Source of the DNA: Eubacterium ramulus ATCC 29099
Lineage (GTDB): Bacteria; Bacillota; Clostridia; Lachnospirales; Lachnospiraceae
Assembly: GCF_000469345.1 (NCBI RefSeq)
Contig: NZ_KI271183.1
Location: 23,427-87,426, forward strand
Direction of reading: 5' to 3'
DNA length: 64,000 bases
The translations under genes and the position numbers were made by a program. Shown here in pieces: positions 1 to 8,487 of this stretch (its first letter is position 1; each line of letters starts with the position of its first letter). The notes under the pieces were generated by a model. It did no database searches. It saw only the letters and a list, made by a program, of their open reading frames with translations, and was not told the origin of the DNA.

Positions 1-412
1 GTTCCCTGCTGCGAGTGGACATTGCTTCCCTCAGTAGTTTCGCCCAGACAGAAAATGGAAAACGTTCCGAATCTACCTTATTACCCGACAGATCAATGTC
101 ATATTTCACCGGTTCCGCCGGCACACGGATATCCAGTGAAATATGACTCTCCTTCGGAATCCGTTTTATTTCTTCGATATCCGACACATAATACCCTTTC
201 TTTGGAATGGTATATATATAACCCTCACTGATCAACTGGTCATAAGCATTCTGAATCGTTATGGTACTAATGCCATTGTGGGTCGCAAAAGTCCGTTTGG
301 ATGGCAGCTTCTCCCCCGGCTGTAAAACCCCCTCTATAATATCGTGTTTCATACATTGATACACCTGCTCATAAAGCGGTACATTATTATGTTCAAAGAC
401 ATATGTCAGCAT
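1..412 (-). CDS. pdxR: MocR/PdxR-type GntR-family regulator, N-terminal part
   Basis: The frame stays open to the window edge, so only the first 137 codons are visible. The ATG ends at 412 and has an AGGAGG site six bases upstream. The protein opens MLTYVFEHNNVPLYEQVY and contains a typical GntR winged helix (PGEKLPSKRTFA, then ISTITIQNAYDQLISEGYI and a KKGYYV wing), followed by the linker that leads into an aminotransferase-like domain in MocR proteins. It is transcribed divergently from pdxST. In other Gram-positive bacteria the PdxR member of this family binds PLP and controls exactly these genes, so the assignment rests on both domain and position. The effector domain lies outside the window. 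Confidence 0.85.
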   Translation of the reverse strand, partial: MLTYVFEHNNVPLYEQVYQCMKHDIIEGVLQPGEKLPSKRTFATHNGISTITIQNAYDQLISEGYIYTIPKKGYYVSDIEEIKRIPKESHISLDIRVPAEPVKYDIDLSGNKVDSERFPFSVWAKLLREAMSTRSRE

Positions 413-605
413 AGCTTCTCCTCCTGTCTGACATCTGTTTTTTTATCAGTTTGATTATTTTTTTATAACCAGTTCCATTATATAATAGGCATCAGCAAAA
501 GGCAATCACAACGATACAAATTACTCAGACAGCATAACGATCACAGACTGTACGGATTGCAGAAGCAAAAAAAGATTTAATTAAAATGAATGGAGGATTT
601 TACAA
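413..605. promoter_or_regulatory. Divergent pdxR / pdxST control region
   Basis: This is the 193-base gap between the two divergent units. A TATAAT at 481-486 reads toward pdxS, and the surrounding AT-rich tract can also serve as a -10 in the other direction. No good -35 is visible for pdxS, which fits a promoter that needs an activator. The ribosome site of pdxS (GGAGG) lies about nine bases before its ATG. Binding of the neighbouring regulator here is inferred from position only. Confidence 0.45.
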
Positions 606-1481
606 ATGGACAAAAAACAGTATGAATTAAACAAAGGCCTGGCTCAGATGTTAAAAGGCGGTGTCATCATGGATGTTACCACACCGGAACAGGCAAAGAT
701 TGCAGAAGCCGCCGGTGCCTGCGCTGTCATGGCTCTGGAGCGTATCCCGGCAGATATCCGCGCCGCCGGTGGTGTTTCCCGCATGAGTGACCCGAAAATG
801 ATCAAAGGGATTCAGGAAGCAGTCAGCATTCCGGTCATGGCAAAATGCCGTATCGGACATTTCGTAGAAGCGCAGCTGCTGCAGGCGATCGAGATTGATT
901 ATATTGATGAATCCGAAGTACTGTCTCCGGCAGATGATGTATATCATATTGATAAGACACAGTTCCAGGTTCCTTTCGTCTGTGGTGCGAGAGATCTCGG
1001 GGAAGCGCTCCGCCGTATCAATGAGGGGGCGTCCATGATCCGTACCAAAGGAGAACCTGGTACCGGTGATGTCGTTCAGGCTGTCCGTCACATGCGGAAA
1101 ATGAATGCGGATATCCGTCGCATCACTTCCATGCGCACAGATGAACTTTTCGAGGAAGCAAAACAGCTTCAGGTTCCATATGAACTGGTACTGTATGTAC
1201 ACGAAAACGGCAAACTTCCGGTCGTAAACTTTGCAGCCGGCGGCGTAGCAACTCCGGCCGATGCAGCTCTGATGATGCAGCTTGGCGCAGAAGGTGTCTT
1301 TGTCGGCTCAGGAATCTTCAAATCCGGCAATCCTGCCAAACGTGCATCCGCCATCGTCCAGGCAGTTACCAACTATACGGATGCCAAACTCATTGCAGAA
1401 CTGTCCGAGGATCTCGGGGAAGCGATGGTGGGTATCAACCCGAGTGAAATTCAGATCATTATGGAAGAGCGGGGTAAATAG
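606..1481 (+). CDS. pdxS: Pyridoxal 5'-phosphate synthase subunit PdxS
   Basis: PdxS is the lyase/synthase subunit of the ribose-5-phosphate-dependent PLP synthase. It condenses ribose 5-phosphate, glyceraldehyde 3-phosphate and ammonia into PLP in the cytoplasm. At 291 residues it has the usual family length. The conserved blocks are easily recognised: [78 protein letters not shown] and the glycine-rich [12 protein letters not shown] near the C terminus. The next gene starts two bases after the stop and encodes the glutaminase partner, so the two are a translationally linked pair. PLP is also the cofactor of several enzymes in this window (MetY, KamA, KamDE). Confidence 0.97.
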   Translation: MDKKQYELNKGLAQMLKGGVIMDVTTPEQAKIAEAAGACAVMALERIPADIRAAGGVSRMSDPKMIKGIQEAVSIPVMAKCRIGHFVEAQLLQAIEIDYIDESEVLSPADDVYHIDKTQFQVPFVCGARDLGEALRRINEGASMIRTKGEPGTGDVVQAVRHMRKMNADIRRITSMRTDELFEEAKQLQVPYELVLYVHENGKLPVVNFAAGGVATPADAALMMQLGAEGVFVGSGIFKSGNPAKRASAIVQAVTNYTDAKLIAELSEDLGEAMVGINPSEIQIIMEERGK

Positions 1482-1483
1482 AA

Positions 1484-2083
1484 ATGACCATCGGCGTACT
1501 TGCCGTACAGGGTGCTTTCATCGAGCATGAACAGATGCTGGTAAAGCTCGGTATCCCCTGTATCGAAATAGGGAAAAAAGAAGATCTGTCCGGTATCGAC
1601 GGAATCATTCTCCCCGGCGGCGAGAGCACCGTTCAGGGACAGCTGCTGGAGAAACTGGATATGAAGGAACCTCTGCGAGCCATGATCAAAAATGGTCTTC
1701 CGGTACTGGCCACCTGTGCAGGTCTGATCCTGCTTGCAGAGAATATCGGTGAAAAAGAAGCGCCGCATCTTGGAACTATGCCGGTCACGGTCAGACGGAA
1801 TGCCTACGGCAGACAGCTTTCCAGTTTTATGACCACGGCTGATGTCAAAGGTATCGAAGACTATCCGATGGTTTTTATCCGGGCGCCGTATATTACAGAT
1901 GTTAAAAATACAGATGATACAAATATGGCAGACACAGACTCCGTAACGATTCTGTCCGAAGTAGACGGACACATCGTAGCAGCCCAGTATCAGAACCAGA
2001 TCGGGCTGGCATTTCACCCGGAGATGACGGATGATACCCGGATCCATCAGTATTTTATTGAACTTGTGCAATCCTGTCATTAA
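1484..2083 (+). CDS. pdxT: Pyridoxal 5'-phosphate synthase glutaminase subunit PdxT
   Basis: This is the class I glutaminase that releases ammonia from glutamine and channels it to PdxS. The 199-residue protein begins MTIGVLAVQGAFIEHE and has LPGGESTVQ, the nucleophile elbow TCAGLILLA (catalytic Cys) and a C-terminal FHPEMTDD that holds the His/Glu pair. All catalytic residues are present and the length is normal. It lies directly downstream of pdxS and is followed by a hairpin terminator. Confidence 0.96.
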   Translation: MTIGVLAVQGAFIEHEQMLVKLGIPCIEIGKKEDLSGIDGIILPGGESTVQGQLLEKLDMKEPLRAMIKNGLPVLATCAGLILLAENIGEKEAPHLGTMPVTVRRNAYGRQLSSFMTTADVKGIEDYPMVFIRAPYITDVKNTDDTNMADTDSVTILSEVDGHIVAAQYQNQIGLAFHPEMTDDTRIHQYFIELVQSCH

Positions 2084-2093
2084 TTAAATTCAT

Positions 2094-2141
2094 AAAAAGT
2101 GAGAAGTACAGACATGTAATCCTCTGCTGCTTCTCACTTTT
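2094..2141 (+). terminator. Terminator after pdxST, probably bidirectional
   Basis: AAAAGTGAGAAG at 2095-2106 pairs with CTTCTCACTTTT at 2130-2141, with a loop that can itself fold. It lies between the pdxT stop and the end of the convergent gene at 2149, so it can serve both. Confidence 0.75.
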
Positions 2142-2148
2142 GGTATAT

Positions 2149-4416
2149 TTATTTTTCTGAGATTATCTCCTGTTTTTGTACGGAATCATCTAATGGTTTA
2201 TACTGTAATCCATTGCTACCAAGATATAAAATCTCATTTAAAAGTTCATTTCTCGAATTCACATTCATTTTCCGATAAATATTCTTAATGTGAAAATTTA
2301 CCGTATTTACACTGATTCCCATTGCATCTGCAATATCTTTATACATAATGCCTTTGCACAGATACCGCATAACTTCAATCTCTTTCCTGGAAAGACGCTG
2401 CTGAAGATCCCCAAAGTTTATCTCTTCCTCGGGCTGCTGCCGGGATATAAAATGCGCCACAAACTCATTCTCTGTACTCAGGCGAACAGATCGGATCTGT
2501 AACAGCAAAGGCATCTGACTGTCTTTAAAATAACAGGCAAAGGATGTTGTCACTTCCTCTTTCCCGCTGTACTTCAACTGATAAATATTTTCTTTCAAAT
2601 GATCCAGCAAGCTGCTGGTTTGAAGCAGATTCACATCTTCGCATTCTATCATTGTATGTAACGCACTGTTCATATAATATATCGTGTCATTCAAATTCGA
2701 AAGTGCCGTTCCCGTCTCTGAAAAATCCATCGTACTTTGCAGCATGAGCTGTCTGGTCTGGATTTCCTGAAAAATACGCGCATTTAGAACCGCCAGATTT
2801 ACATGATGGGACAGCTGTTTTAAAAGAGTGATCTCCCTGGAAGTAAATTTTCCTTTTTCCTTACTTTTTGCAAAAATTAATGTCCCATGCATCTGTGCAT
2901 TTCTGGAAAATAATGGCAGATACAGAAAATCCAGGCCGGAAGAATACATAGCTTCCATCTCTTTTACGGTAAGTATTCTGCTCTCTTTCACCAGATATAC
3001 TTCATGCTGATACGGATCTTCGAAAGCATCCTGATACCATGACTGATCCGCAACATTTTTCCATCCAGCAGATTCTATTTCAATCGGAAACAATTCAAAT
3101 CCATACGCATCTGCATCTACAATGTGTGGTATAATCTCGAAGTAAAAATGTTTGATCTCATCTACATTCAGGGAAGCATGTATCAGCGCAAGCATATTCT
3201 GAAACATAGATTCTGCCGCCATATTCTGTGTCAGCAGCTGATTTCTCAACGGAATACTCACGTATTTTTTCCTTGCCATGGCCGGAAGAACATACATATC
3301 TCCACTACTTTGTCCCGGTATTTTTTTTCGGAAACCACTCAGATTGAAAAATCCATCCCTATCAAACCATCCCATATCCCCTGTTGATATCCAGTAGCCT
3401 AATCTATCGCCACCCAGATAGTTCTGACACTGATATGGAACGTGAATATATAATTCTCCTACTTCCGCTCCGCTGACCTCTTTTCCGTTTTCATCCTTTA
3501 ATGCAACCTCTACGCACTCCAGAAAGGATCCTGTCGTAGGAATATGATGACGCACTCCGGCATTCTGGTGTATCTCCGGTCCCATCACCCCTATGGTACC
3601 GGCGGTTTCTGTCAAACCATAATCAGAATAAAACTGCAGATCCGGGTACAGTGCCTGCATCTGGATCAGGGTTTCCATCGGCATAGGCTCTTGACAATAT
3701 CGCAATACACGCATAGACGAAAAATACTCCGTCCGAAAGGATTCATGGTAAATAATATTTGATAGGATTGACGACTTTAGGATCACATATGTAATCCGAC
3801 GCTGCTGAAGTGTCTTTATCATCGCATCGATATCCTTATGTGGCGCAACAGTTACACTCTGATTCCTTAATACCATCCGAAGCAGTTCTTTGAATCCGAG
3901 GTAGCGCCAGACAGGTGTAAGCAGCAATGTTTCCATGTCCGGTTCATTTCTGTCATATTCATAGGCTTCCATACATCTCTGATATAAAATTTCATGGGAA
4001 ATACACACATAGCGTTTCTGTCCGGATGTTCCTCCGGTACTGAAAATAATTTCTCCTTCTTCTTCCGTTTCTTTCAGGTTGTCTACATGAACCATGGAAC
4101 ATCCCCGAAAAGGCATACTGCCTGACATCTGAAGCAATTTCTGATTCTCCGCTTTTTCCTGCATGGTCATATTCGGAGGCAGCGGCAGATAGTATAAGTG
4201 CCGCTCAACAGCTGCCAGATAATATAATAACAGTTCTGCCGGATCTGATGTACTGACCGCAAGGACTTCCCTGTTATCTGATTTTGTAAGATGGGCACAG
4301 ATCTGATCCAGCTGTCTTTCCAACTCGCCATAGGTATATTCCTTTCCCGCATCATACAAAATCTTTTTTTCGCTGTTATTTTCAGCCACCTGTCTGAAAC
4401 ATTCCACTGCATTCAT
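2149..4416 (-). CDS. AMP-binding (ANL) / GAF-like / LuxR-type HTH fusion regulator
   Basis: This 755-residue protein joins an adenylate-forming-enzyme domain to a DNA-binding domain. Residues 10-370 follow the ANL superfamily: the phosphate loop IIFSTGGTSGQKR near 123-134, YGLTETAG at 266-273, STGDMGWF at 344-351 and a hinge-like GFRKK at 361-365. The small C-terminal ANL subdomain with its catalytic lysine is missing, because the sequence passes straight into a region of about 400-560 that reads like a GAF/sensor domain. Residues 675-730 are a clear LuxR/FixJ HTH (LSRKEIEVMRYLCKG, then NTVNFHIKNIYRKM). I infer a transcription factor that senses a carboxylic acid, acyl-adenylate or acyl-CoA rather than a complete ligase. 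It follows a dehydratase and permease operon but has its own promoter. Confidence 0.85.
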   Translation of the reverse strand: MNAVECFRQVAENNSEKKILYDAGKEYTYGELERQLDQICAHLTKSDNREVLAVSTSDPAELLLYYLAAVERHLYYLPLPPNMTMQEKAENQKLLQMSGSMPFRGCSMVHVDNLKETEEEGEIIFSTGGTSGQKRYVCISHEILYQRCMEAYEYDRNEPDMETLLLTPVWRYLGFKELLRMVLRNQSVTVAPHKDIDAMIKTLQQRRITYVILKSSILSNIIYHESFRTEYFSSMRVLRYCQEPMPMETLIQMQALYPDLQFYSDYGLTETAGTIGVMGPEIHQNAGVRHHIPTTGSFLECVEVALKDENGKEVSGAEVGELYIHVPYQCQNYLGGDRLGYWISTGDMGWFDRDGFFNLSGFRKKIPGQSSGDMYVLPAMARKKYVSIPLRNQLLTQNMAAESMFQNMLALIHASLNVDEIKHFYFEIIPHIVDADAYGFELFPIEIESAGWKNVADQSWYQDAFEDPYQHEVYLVKESRILTVKEMEAMYSSGLDFLYLPLFSRNAQMHGTLIFAKSKEKGKFTSREITLLKQLSHHVNLAVLNARIFQEIQTRQLMLQSTMDFSETGTALSNLNDTIYYMNSALHTMIECEDVNLLQTSSLLDHLKENIYQLKYSGKEEVTTSFACYFKDSQMPLLLQIRSVRLSTENEFVAHFISRQQPEEEINFGDLQQRLSRKEIEVMRYLCKGIMYKDIADAMGISVNTVNFHIKNIYRKMNVNSRNELLNEILYLGSNGLQYKPLDDSVQKQEIISEK

Positions 4417-4437
4417 TCCAACCTCTCCTTTTACAAA

Positions 4438-4466
4438 ATTGTAATCTTTCCAGCCGAAAAAAACAA
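4438..4466 (-). promoter_or_regulatory. Promoter of the AMP-binding/LuxR fusion gene
   Basis: Read on the minus strand, TTGTTT (4461-4466) is separated by 17 bases from TACAAT (4438-4443). An AGGAGAGG ribosome site and the ATG at 4416 follow closely, so the leader is short. Confidence 0.55.
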
Positions 4467-4489
4467 TATTTCAATATACAAACAAACCA

Positions 4490-4527
4490 AAATAAGGCTC
4501 GGATAATCTGATATCTGAACCTTATTT
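4490..4527 (-). terminator. Terminator after the dehydratase gene
   Basis: The minus-strand AAATAAGG and CCTTATTTT arms enclose a loop that can partly pair. It lies between the enolase-family stop at 4572 and the promoter of the next gene, separating the two units. Confidence 0.6.
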
Positions 4528-4571
4528 CGGTTTCACTTCTGCAAATTGCCTGTATGCTAAATATGCTTATA

Positions 4572-5777
4572 TCATTCTACGATCTCGCTATTCTCTACCT
4601 TGCTTTCATCTACATCGCAGCCAACTCCCACCACTTCCGGTGGATAGATTTTTCCATTCTGCGGTCTGGACGGATATTGCAGAAAATATTGAGATGCCTC
4701 GTTTATCGTCAACAGATATTCCGTCATTGGTACCACTGCAGGATTTGTTGCCGCCATGATATGTGCATTCACATTCGGAATACACTGATGCAGATACACT
4801 TTACGGTTAAATGCTCCCACCAGATTGATAATGCTCATGGTCTCTGTGATACCGCCACCCCAAGCCGGTTCCGGCTGATAGATATCGCAGGCATCCATTT
4901 CCAGCATTTGTCGGAATTTCCACCGGCTCGTGTCATGTTCTCCACCGGAGATCGCGATCGGACAGTCTCTTTTCAATCTTGCATACTCATCCATACGATC
5001 CGGCAGACACGGTTCCTCTAGCCATGCAATGTTCAGATGCTCTATCGCTTTTGCAAGTTCCATCGTATATTCGTAATCCCAGCAACATACCGCTTCTACT
5101 GCAATAAATTTGTCAGGTTCTATGCATGCACGGACTTTTTCTAATGTTTCACAGGTTTTCTTAATGCCTTCTCTGCCCTGAACTGGACCATATTTGGAAT
5201 AAATCTTAACTCCAGGTGATCCTGCTTCCGTATGTTCTTTTAAAACAGGGAGCAAAATGTTATCATCATGGGGCAATCCAGCTGTATTTGTATATTCCGG
5301 TGCTCCATCACGGACTTTTCCTCCCAGAAGTTCATAAAGCGGCACCCCAAGTTTCTTACATTTGATATCCCACAGTGCAATTTCAGCATGACTGACCGCA
5401 CGCGTCAGATCCCCGGCGGTCTGATCCAGTCCAATCCGATACATAATGTCATGCAGATACTCAATTCTCATAGGATCCTGTCCCATTAAAGTATGCTTTA
5501 CATGGTTCAGAAGATAGTATGTAATTCCCGGGAACGTAATCGGACCAACCACACCGGTAATTCCTTCATCTGTTTCCACATACAGGAAATCCTGTACGAT
5601 CTTTAAACCGCCTTCTGGATTCGGAACCGGAGTGATCGCCACTCTGCTGGCCGCACTGTGCCGGACAAAATCCGGATAAATATCCGTAGCATTTACAATG
5701 CAGGTATCCGAATAAGCTTCCACCGGTCCGGTATATTTGCTTTTTAAACGTCTGACATAAATATTTGTAATTTTCAT
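4572..5777 (-). CDS. Enolase-superfamily (mandelate racemase/muconate lactonizing) sugar-acid dehydratase
   Basis: This 401-residue protein has a capping domain followed by a TIM barrel with the expected metal and catalytic stations: VKIYSKYG (KxK-type), VEAVCCWDY, WLEEP, SGGEHDTS and YLHQCIPN. That pattern belongs to acid-sugar dehydratases and racemases, but the exact substrate cannot be read from sequence. The start is taken at ATG 5777, which has GAGG nine bases upstream. A longer reading begins at an in-frame GTG and has no ribosome site. It lies 21 bases after a permease gene, so uptake and dehydration of the same acid is the likely job. The fused acid-sensing regulator lies just downstream. 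Confidence 0.8.
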   Translation of the reverse strand: MKITNIYVRRLKSKYTGPVEAYSDTCIVNATDIYPDFVRHSAASRVAITPVPNPEGGLKIVQDFLYVETDEGITGVVGPITFPGITYYLLNHVKHTLMGQDPMRIEYLHDIMYRIGLDQTAGDLTRAVSHAEIALWDIKCKKLGVPLYELLGGKVRDGAPEYTNTAGLPHDDNILLPVLKEHTEAGSPGVKIYSKYGPVQGREGIKKTCETLEKVRACIEPDKFIAVEAVCCWDYEYTMELAKAIEHLNIAWLEEPCLPDRMDEYARLKRDCPIAISGGEHDTSRWKFRQMLEMDACDIYQPEPAWGGGITETMSIINLVGAFNRKVYLHQCIPNVNAHIMAATNPAVVPMTEYLLTINEASQYFLQYPSRPQNGKIYPPEVVGVGCDVDESKVENSEIVE

Positions 5778-5798
5778 TTCAACAATCCTCACATTTTG

Positions 5799-7091
5799 CT
5801 ATCGTAAAATTCCAATTGCACACAATGCCACCATCATTCCCAGATTACACAATACAGCAATCAGTGACTGTATCATCATCTTCTGGAAACGGTCCTCACG
5901 CACAAAGGAAAGGAATACACCACCGCCGGTGGAAAATGGAGACATGCCCATTCCAATTGCCGGTACACAGACACAGGAAATCAATACTGCAGGATTGATC
6001 CCTGTTGCTGATGCAAGACTTACCACGATTGGAATCATCAATGGCATAACCACACTTGTACCATCGGAAAACAGACTCAGTATTCCGGATAATAATACAA
6101 TGAGTATTGGAATCATTTTTACAGAAGTACCGGCTGATACAGCGTTTACGATCAGATCCGCAAGTCCTGCTGTCCGCATAACTCCCATCAGACAGGTCAT
6201 TCCACCCAATAAAATAATGACACTCCACGGAATACTCTTTTTTATAACTTCACGTTCATTTCCACATTTAAAAATGGTCAGTGCGATCATACCAGCCGCA
6301 TATACGAGCGATATATCCAGATTTGAAATCCGTGCCAGAACCGGATTCGGCACAAAGGTATTTATCACTGCCGGTACAAACAAGAACAGAATGCACACAA
6401 GAATAATAATCAGATTCTTTTTCTGTTCTGCCGTAGGTGCTTCCGGTTTTCTGATCAGTTCTTCTGGAAGTTTCATTTTCCAAAGCTTCAATACCACATA
6501 ATAAACTGCAAAAATAATAAAGAATACAATCGTTGCCGTCCGGAAAACATGCATGATGATAACACTTGTATCAATACCTTCATCCACGGAGGATATCATA
6601 CCGCCAAGCATGATACCAACCATTCCGATTGAGCACAACGTACCCGACATACCACCCGCATTGGAACCGATTGATAAAAACAGTTCATTTGTTTTGGCTG
6701 CGTAACACAGGGTAATAAAAATCGGGATCAGGAACATGTTTACGGCTGGCGGAGATACACCAATCGCAGATAATGCAAAATTCAGAAGCAGATACACGAT
6801 CGGCAACGCCCAGGGAATCTTTCGTGTCCAGTAAATGACCAGTTTCGCAATATAATCAATAGTTCCATTTTCTACCGCAAATCCAAAGAATGCCGTTACA
6901 ATAATAAGCTGTACGGTTGTTCGTGCCGGCCAGAATGCATAGATGTCAGATGCTTTCATGCCAAGACCGAATAACCCCAGAAGAAATGCAAACACAAGCG
7001 CTGCAATACCAACATTTGTTTTGAATTTCGTTCCCCATATCACCGAAACAGCAATAGCAATGAATCCGATAATAATAATAGTTGTATTCAT
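5799..7091 (-). CDS. SLC13/ion-transporter-superfamily carboxylate permease
   Basis: This 430-residue polytopic membrane protein has about twelve hydrophobic segments. It has the symmetric re-entrant signatures of the divalent-anion/ion transporter superfamily: IGVSPPAVNMFLIPIF with SIGSNAGGMSGTL in the first half, and SDGTSVVMPLMIPIVV with MGMSPFSTGGGVFLSF in the second. Such carriers usually move organic acids with Na+ or H+. It is the first gene of a two-gene unit with the downstream dehydratase, so a sugar acid or related carboxylate is the likely substrate. That link is inferred from context. Start: ATG 7091, preceded by AAGAGG. Confidence 0.75.
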   Translation of the reverse strand: MNTTIIIIGFIAIAVSVIWGTKFKTNVGIAALVFAFLLGLFGLGMKASDIYAFWPARTTVQLIIVTAFFGFAVENGTIDYIAKLVIYWTRKIPWALPIVYLLLNFALSAIGVSPPAVNMFLIPIFITLCYAAKTNELFLSIGSNAGGMSGTLCSIGMVGIMLGGMISSVDEGIDTSVIIMHVFRTATIVFFIIFAVYYVVLKLWKMKLPEELIRKPEAPTAEQKKNLIIILVCILFLFVPAVINTFVPNPVLARISNLDISLVYAAGMIALTIFKCGNEREVIKKSIPWSVIILLGGMTCLMGVMRTAGLADLIVNAVSAGTSVKMIPILIVLLSGILSLFSDGTSVVMPLMIPIVVSLASATGINPAVLISCVCVPAIGMGMSPFSTGGGVFLSFVREDRFQKMMIQSLIAVLCNLGMMVALCAIGILR

Positions 7092-7148
7092 TTCTATACC
7101 TCTTTCCTTATGTTTTGGATAGTTGAGCTCATCTATCTGTTATCTGTA

Positions 7149-7199
7149 TTATACCTGCATCTCTTTTTGAAAAAAACTACATGAATATGTGGTTTTTTA
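7149..7199 (-). promoter_or_regulatory. Promoter and operator-like palindrome of the permease-dehydratase operon
   Basis: On the minus strand a TATAAT box lies at 7149-7154. Where the -35 should be there is no consensus. Instead an imperfect 28-base palindrome (7172-7199) occupies the site: ACTACAT and ATGTGGT half-sites around GAAT, flanked by A and T runs. A regulator binding here could replace the -35. The LuxR-type fusion encoded downstream is the obvious candidate, by inference. Confidence 0.45.
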
Positions 7200-7203
7200 T
7201 TCC

Positions 7204-7251
7204 TATCAAAAAAAACTCTTACCGCCAGAGTTCTCTGACAGTAAGAGTTTT
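7204..7251 (-). terminator. Terminator after the M23 cell-wall gene
   Basis: An 11-base perfect stem (7212-7222 with 7241-7251) reads on the minus strand as AAAACTCTTAC...GTAAGAGTTTT followed by a run of T. Confidence 0.85.
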
Positions 7252-7298
7252 ACGTTCTCTAAATCATCATCCTGTTACAGATGCTTCTATTCTTTTTT

Positions 7299-8381
7299 TT
7301 ACGGCTGTACCATACTCAAAGGATCTACATATTCTCCATTTACTTTAAAGCGGAAATCCAGATGATTGCCGGTGGAACTTCCTGTGGTTCCGACATACGC
7401 GATAACCTGTCCCTGCTCCACATGATCGCCTTCTTCGACAGCCAGTGCGGAACAATGCAGATACATCGTCTCTACACCGTTTCCATGATCGATGGTGATA
7501 TTATTTCCAAAGCTTGAACTGTAAGTTGCTTTTGTAACAACGCCGGAAGCGCTTGCCATAATATTTGTTCCTCCCGGTGCCGGAATATCAACTCCATCAT
7601 GAAATTCTTTTCCGTGGAACGGGCAGATACGCTCGCCGAATGTATCACTTAATCTGGTGTAGCCGTCCAGTGGCCATATATACGCTTCCTGGGAAACCTG
7701 TCCGCCTTTTACCAGATACTGTTTTCCATCGATTTTTACATGACCGTTATAGGAAAAATCAATCTGACCGTTCCGTACATACCAGGTTCCGTTTTCATTG
7801 GCTGCAAGTCCGGTATAGTCAAAATCTACTCTGCCCCCCTGCAGATACCACCAGCCATATTCGTTGGCAGCCAGTCCGTTAAAATCAAAGTTTACTTTTC
7901 CACTCTCAATACGGAACCAGCCATACTCATTCTGCTCCAGACCGAAATGGTCAAAATCTACCATTCCTTCATGAATATACCACCAGCCATACTCATTTGC
8001 AGCAAGACCTGTATAATCAAAATCTACTTTACCACCGTTTAATTTCCACCAGCCATACGGATTTGCTTCCACACTCATGCTGTCAAAATTGACATCACCC
8101 TGCTCGATCCGCCACCATCCATAGATGTTCTGATCGATTCCGTAATAATCTTTGGCTATCTCGCCATCCACATACATGTGCCATTCACCGGTTTTGTCAT
8201 CCAGCTGAAATCCATTCCTTGTTTCTTCCTTTTTCTCAGACTTCGCAGACTTTGTCGTTTTTGCTGTTTTTGCTGTTTTTGCTGTTTTTGCTGTACCTGC
8301 ATAAGCCGGTGACACCAGCATCCCTGCTACTACAATACCAGCCAGCGCAGATGCCATTACTTTCTTTCCTGAAAAATTCAT
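7299..8381 (-). CDS. Secreted cell-wall-binding-repeat protein with M23 (LytM-like) peptidase domain
   Basis: The 360-residue protein has a signal peptide ending near PAYAG (residue 29). It then has a low-complexity T-A-K repeat (30-46) and about seven aromatic cell-wall-binding repeats of the GWWY...G.VDFDYTGLAANE type (80-212). An M23 endopeptidase domain covers 235-360. The metal-site motif is H261-D-G-V-D265 and the catalytic His in YLH is H309, but the usual HxH is H340-L-D342, so the third zinc ligand is Asp. Such enzymes cut peptidoglycan cross-links. Activity with the Asp ligand is uncertain. The gene is the last of a run of surface genes and has its own terminator. Confidence 0.85.
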   Translation of the reverse strand: MNFSGKKVMASALAGIVVAGMLVSPAYAGTAKTAKTAKTAKTTKSAKSEKKEETRNGFQLDDKTGEWHMYVDGEIAKDYYGIDQNIYGWWRIEQGDVNFDSMSVEANPYGWWKLNGGKVDFDYTGLAANEYGWWYIHEGMVDFDHFGLEQNEYGWFRIESGKVNFDFNGLAANEYGWWYLQGGRVDFDYTGLAANENGTWYVRNGQIDFSYNGHVKIDGKQYLVKGGQVSQEAYIWPLDGYTRLSDTFGERICPFHGKEFHDGVDIPAPGGTNIMASASGVVTKATYSSSFGNNITIDHGNGVETMYLHCSALAVEEGDHVEQGQVIAYVGTTGSSTGNHLDFRFKVNGEYVDPLSMVQP

Positions 8382-8487
8382 CTTTGCGGTAACCCCTCAT
8401 TTTTAAATATCTTTTTTATTCACATTAATAAATATTATATAATTTCTTATGAATTTTTTCAAGATTTTTTAATAATTTCGTAAAGAT

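Noticed and set aside
651..1202. Minus-strand open frame inside pdxS
   Set aside because: Antisense to an unmistakable PdxS; no ribosome site and no recognisable domain.
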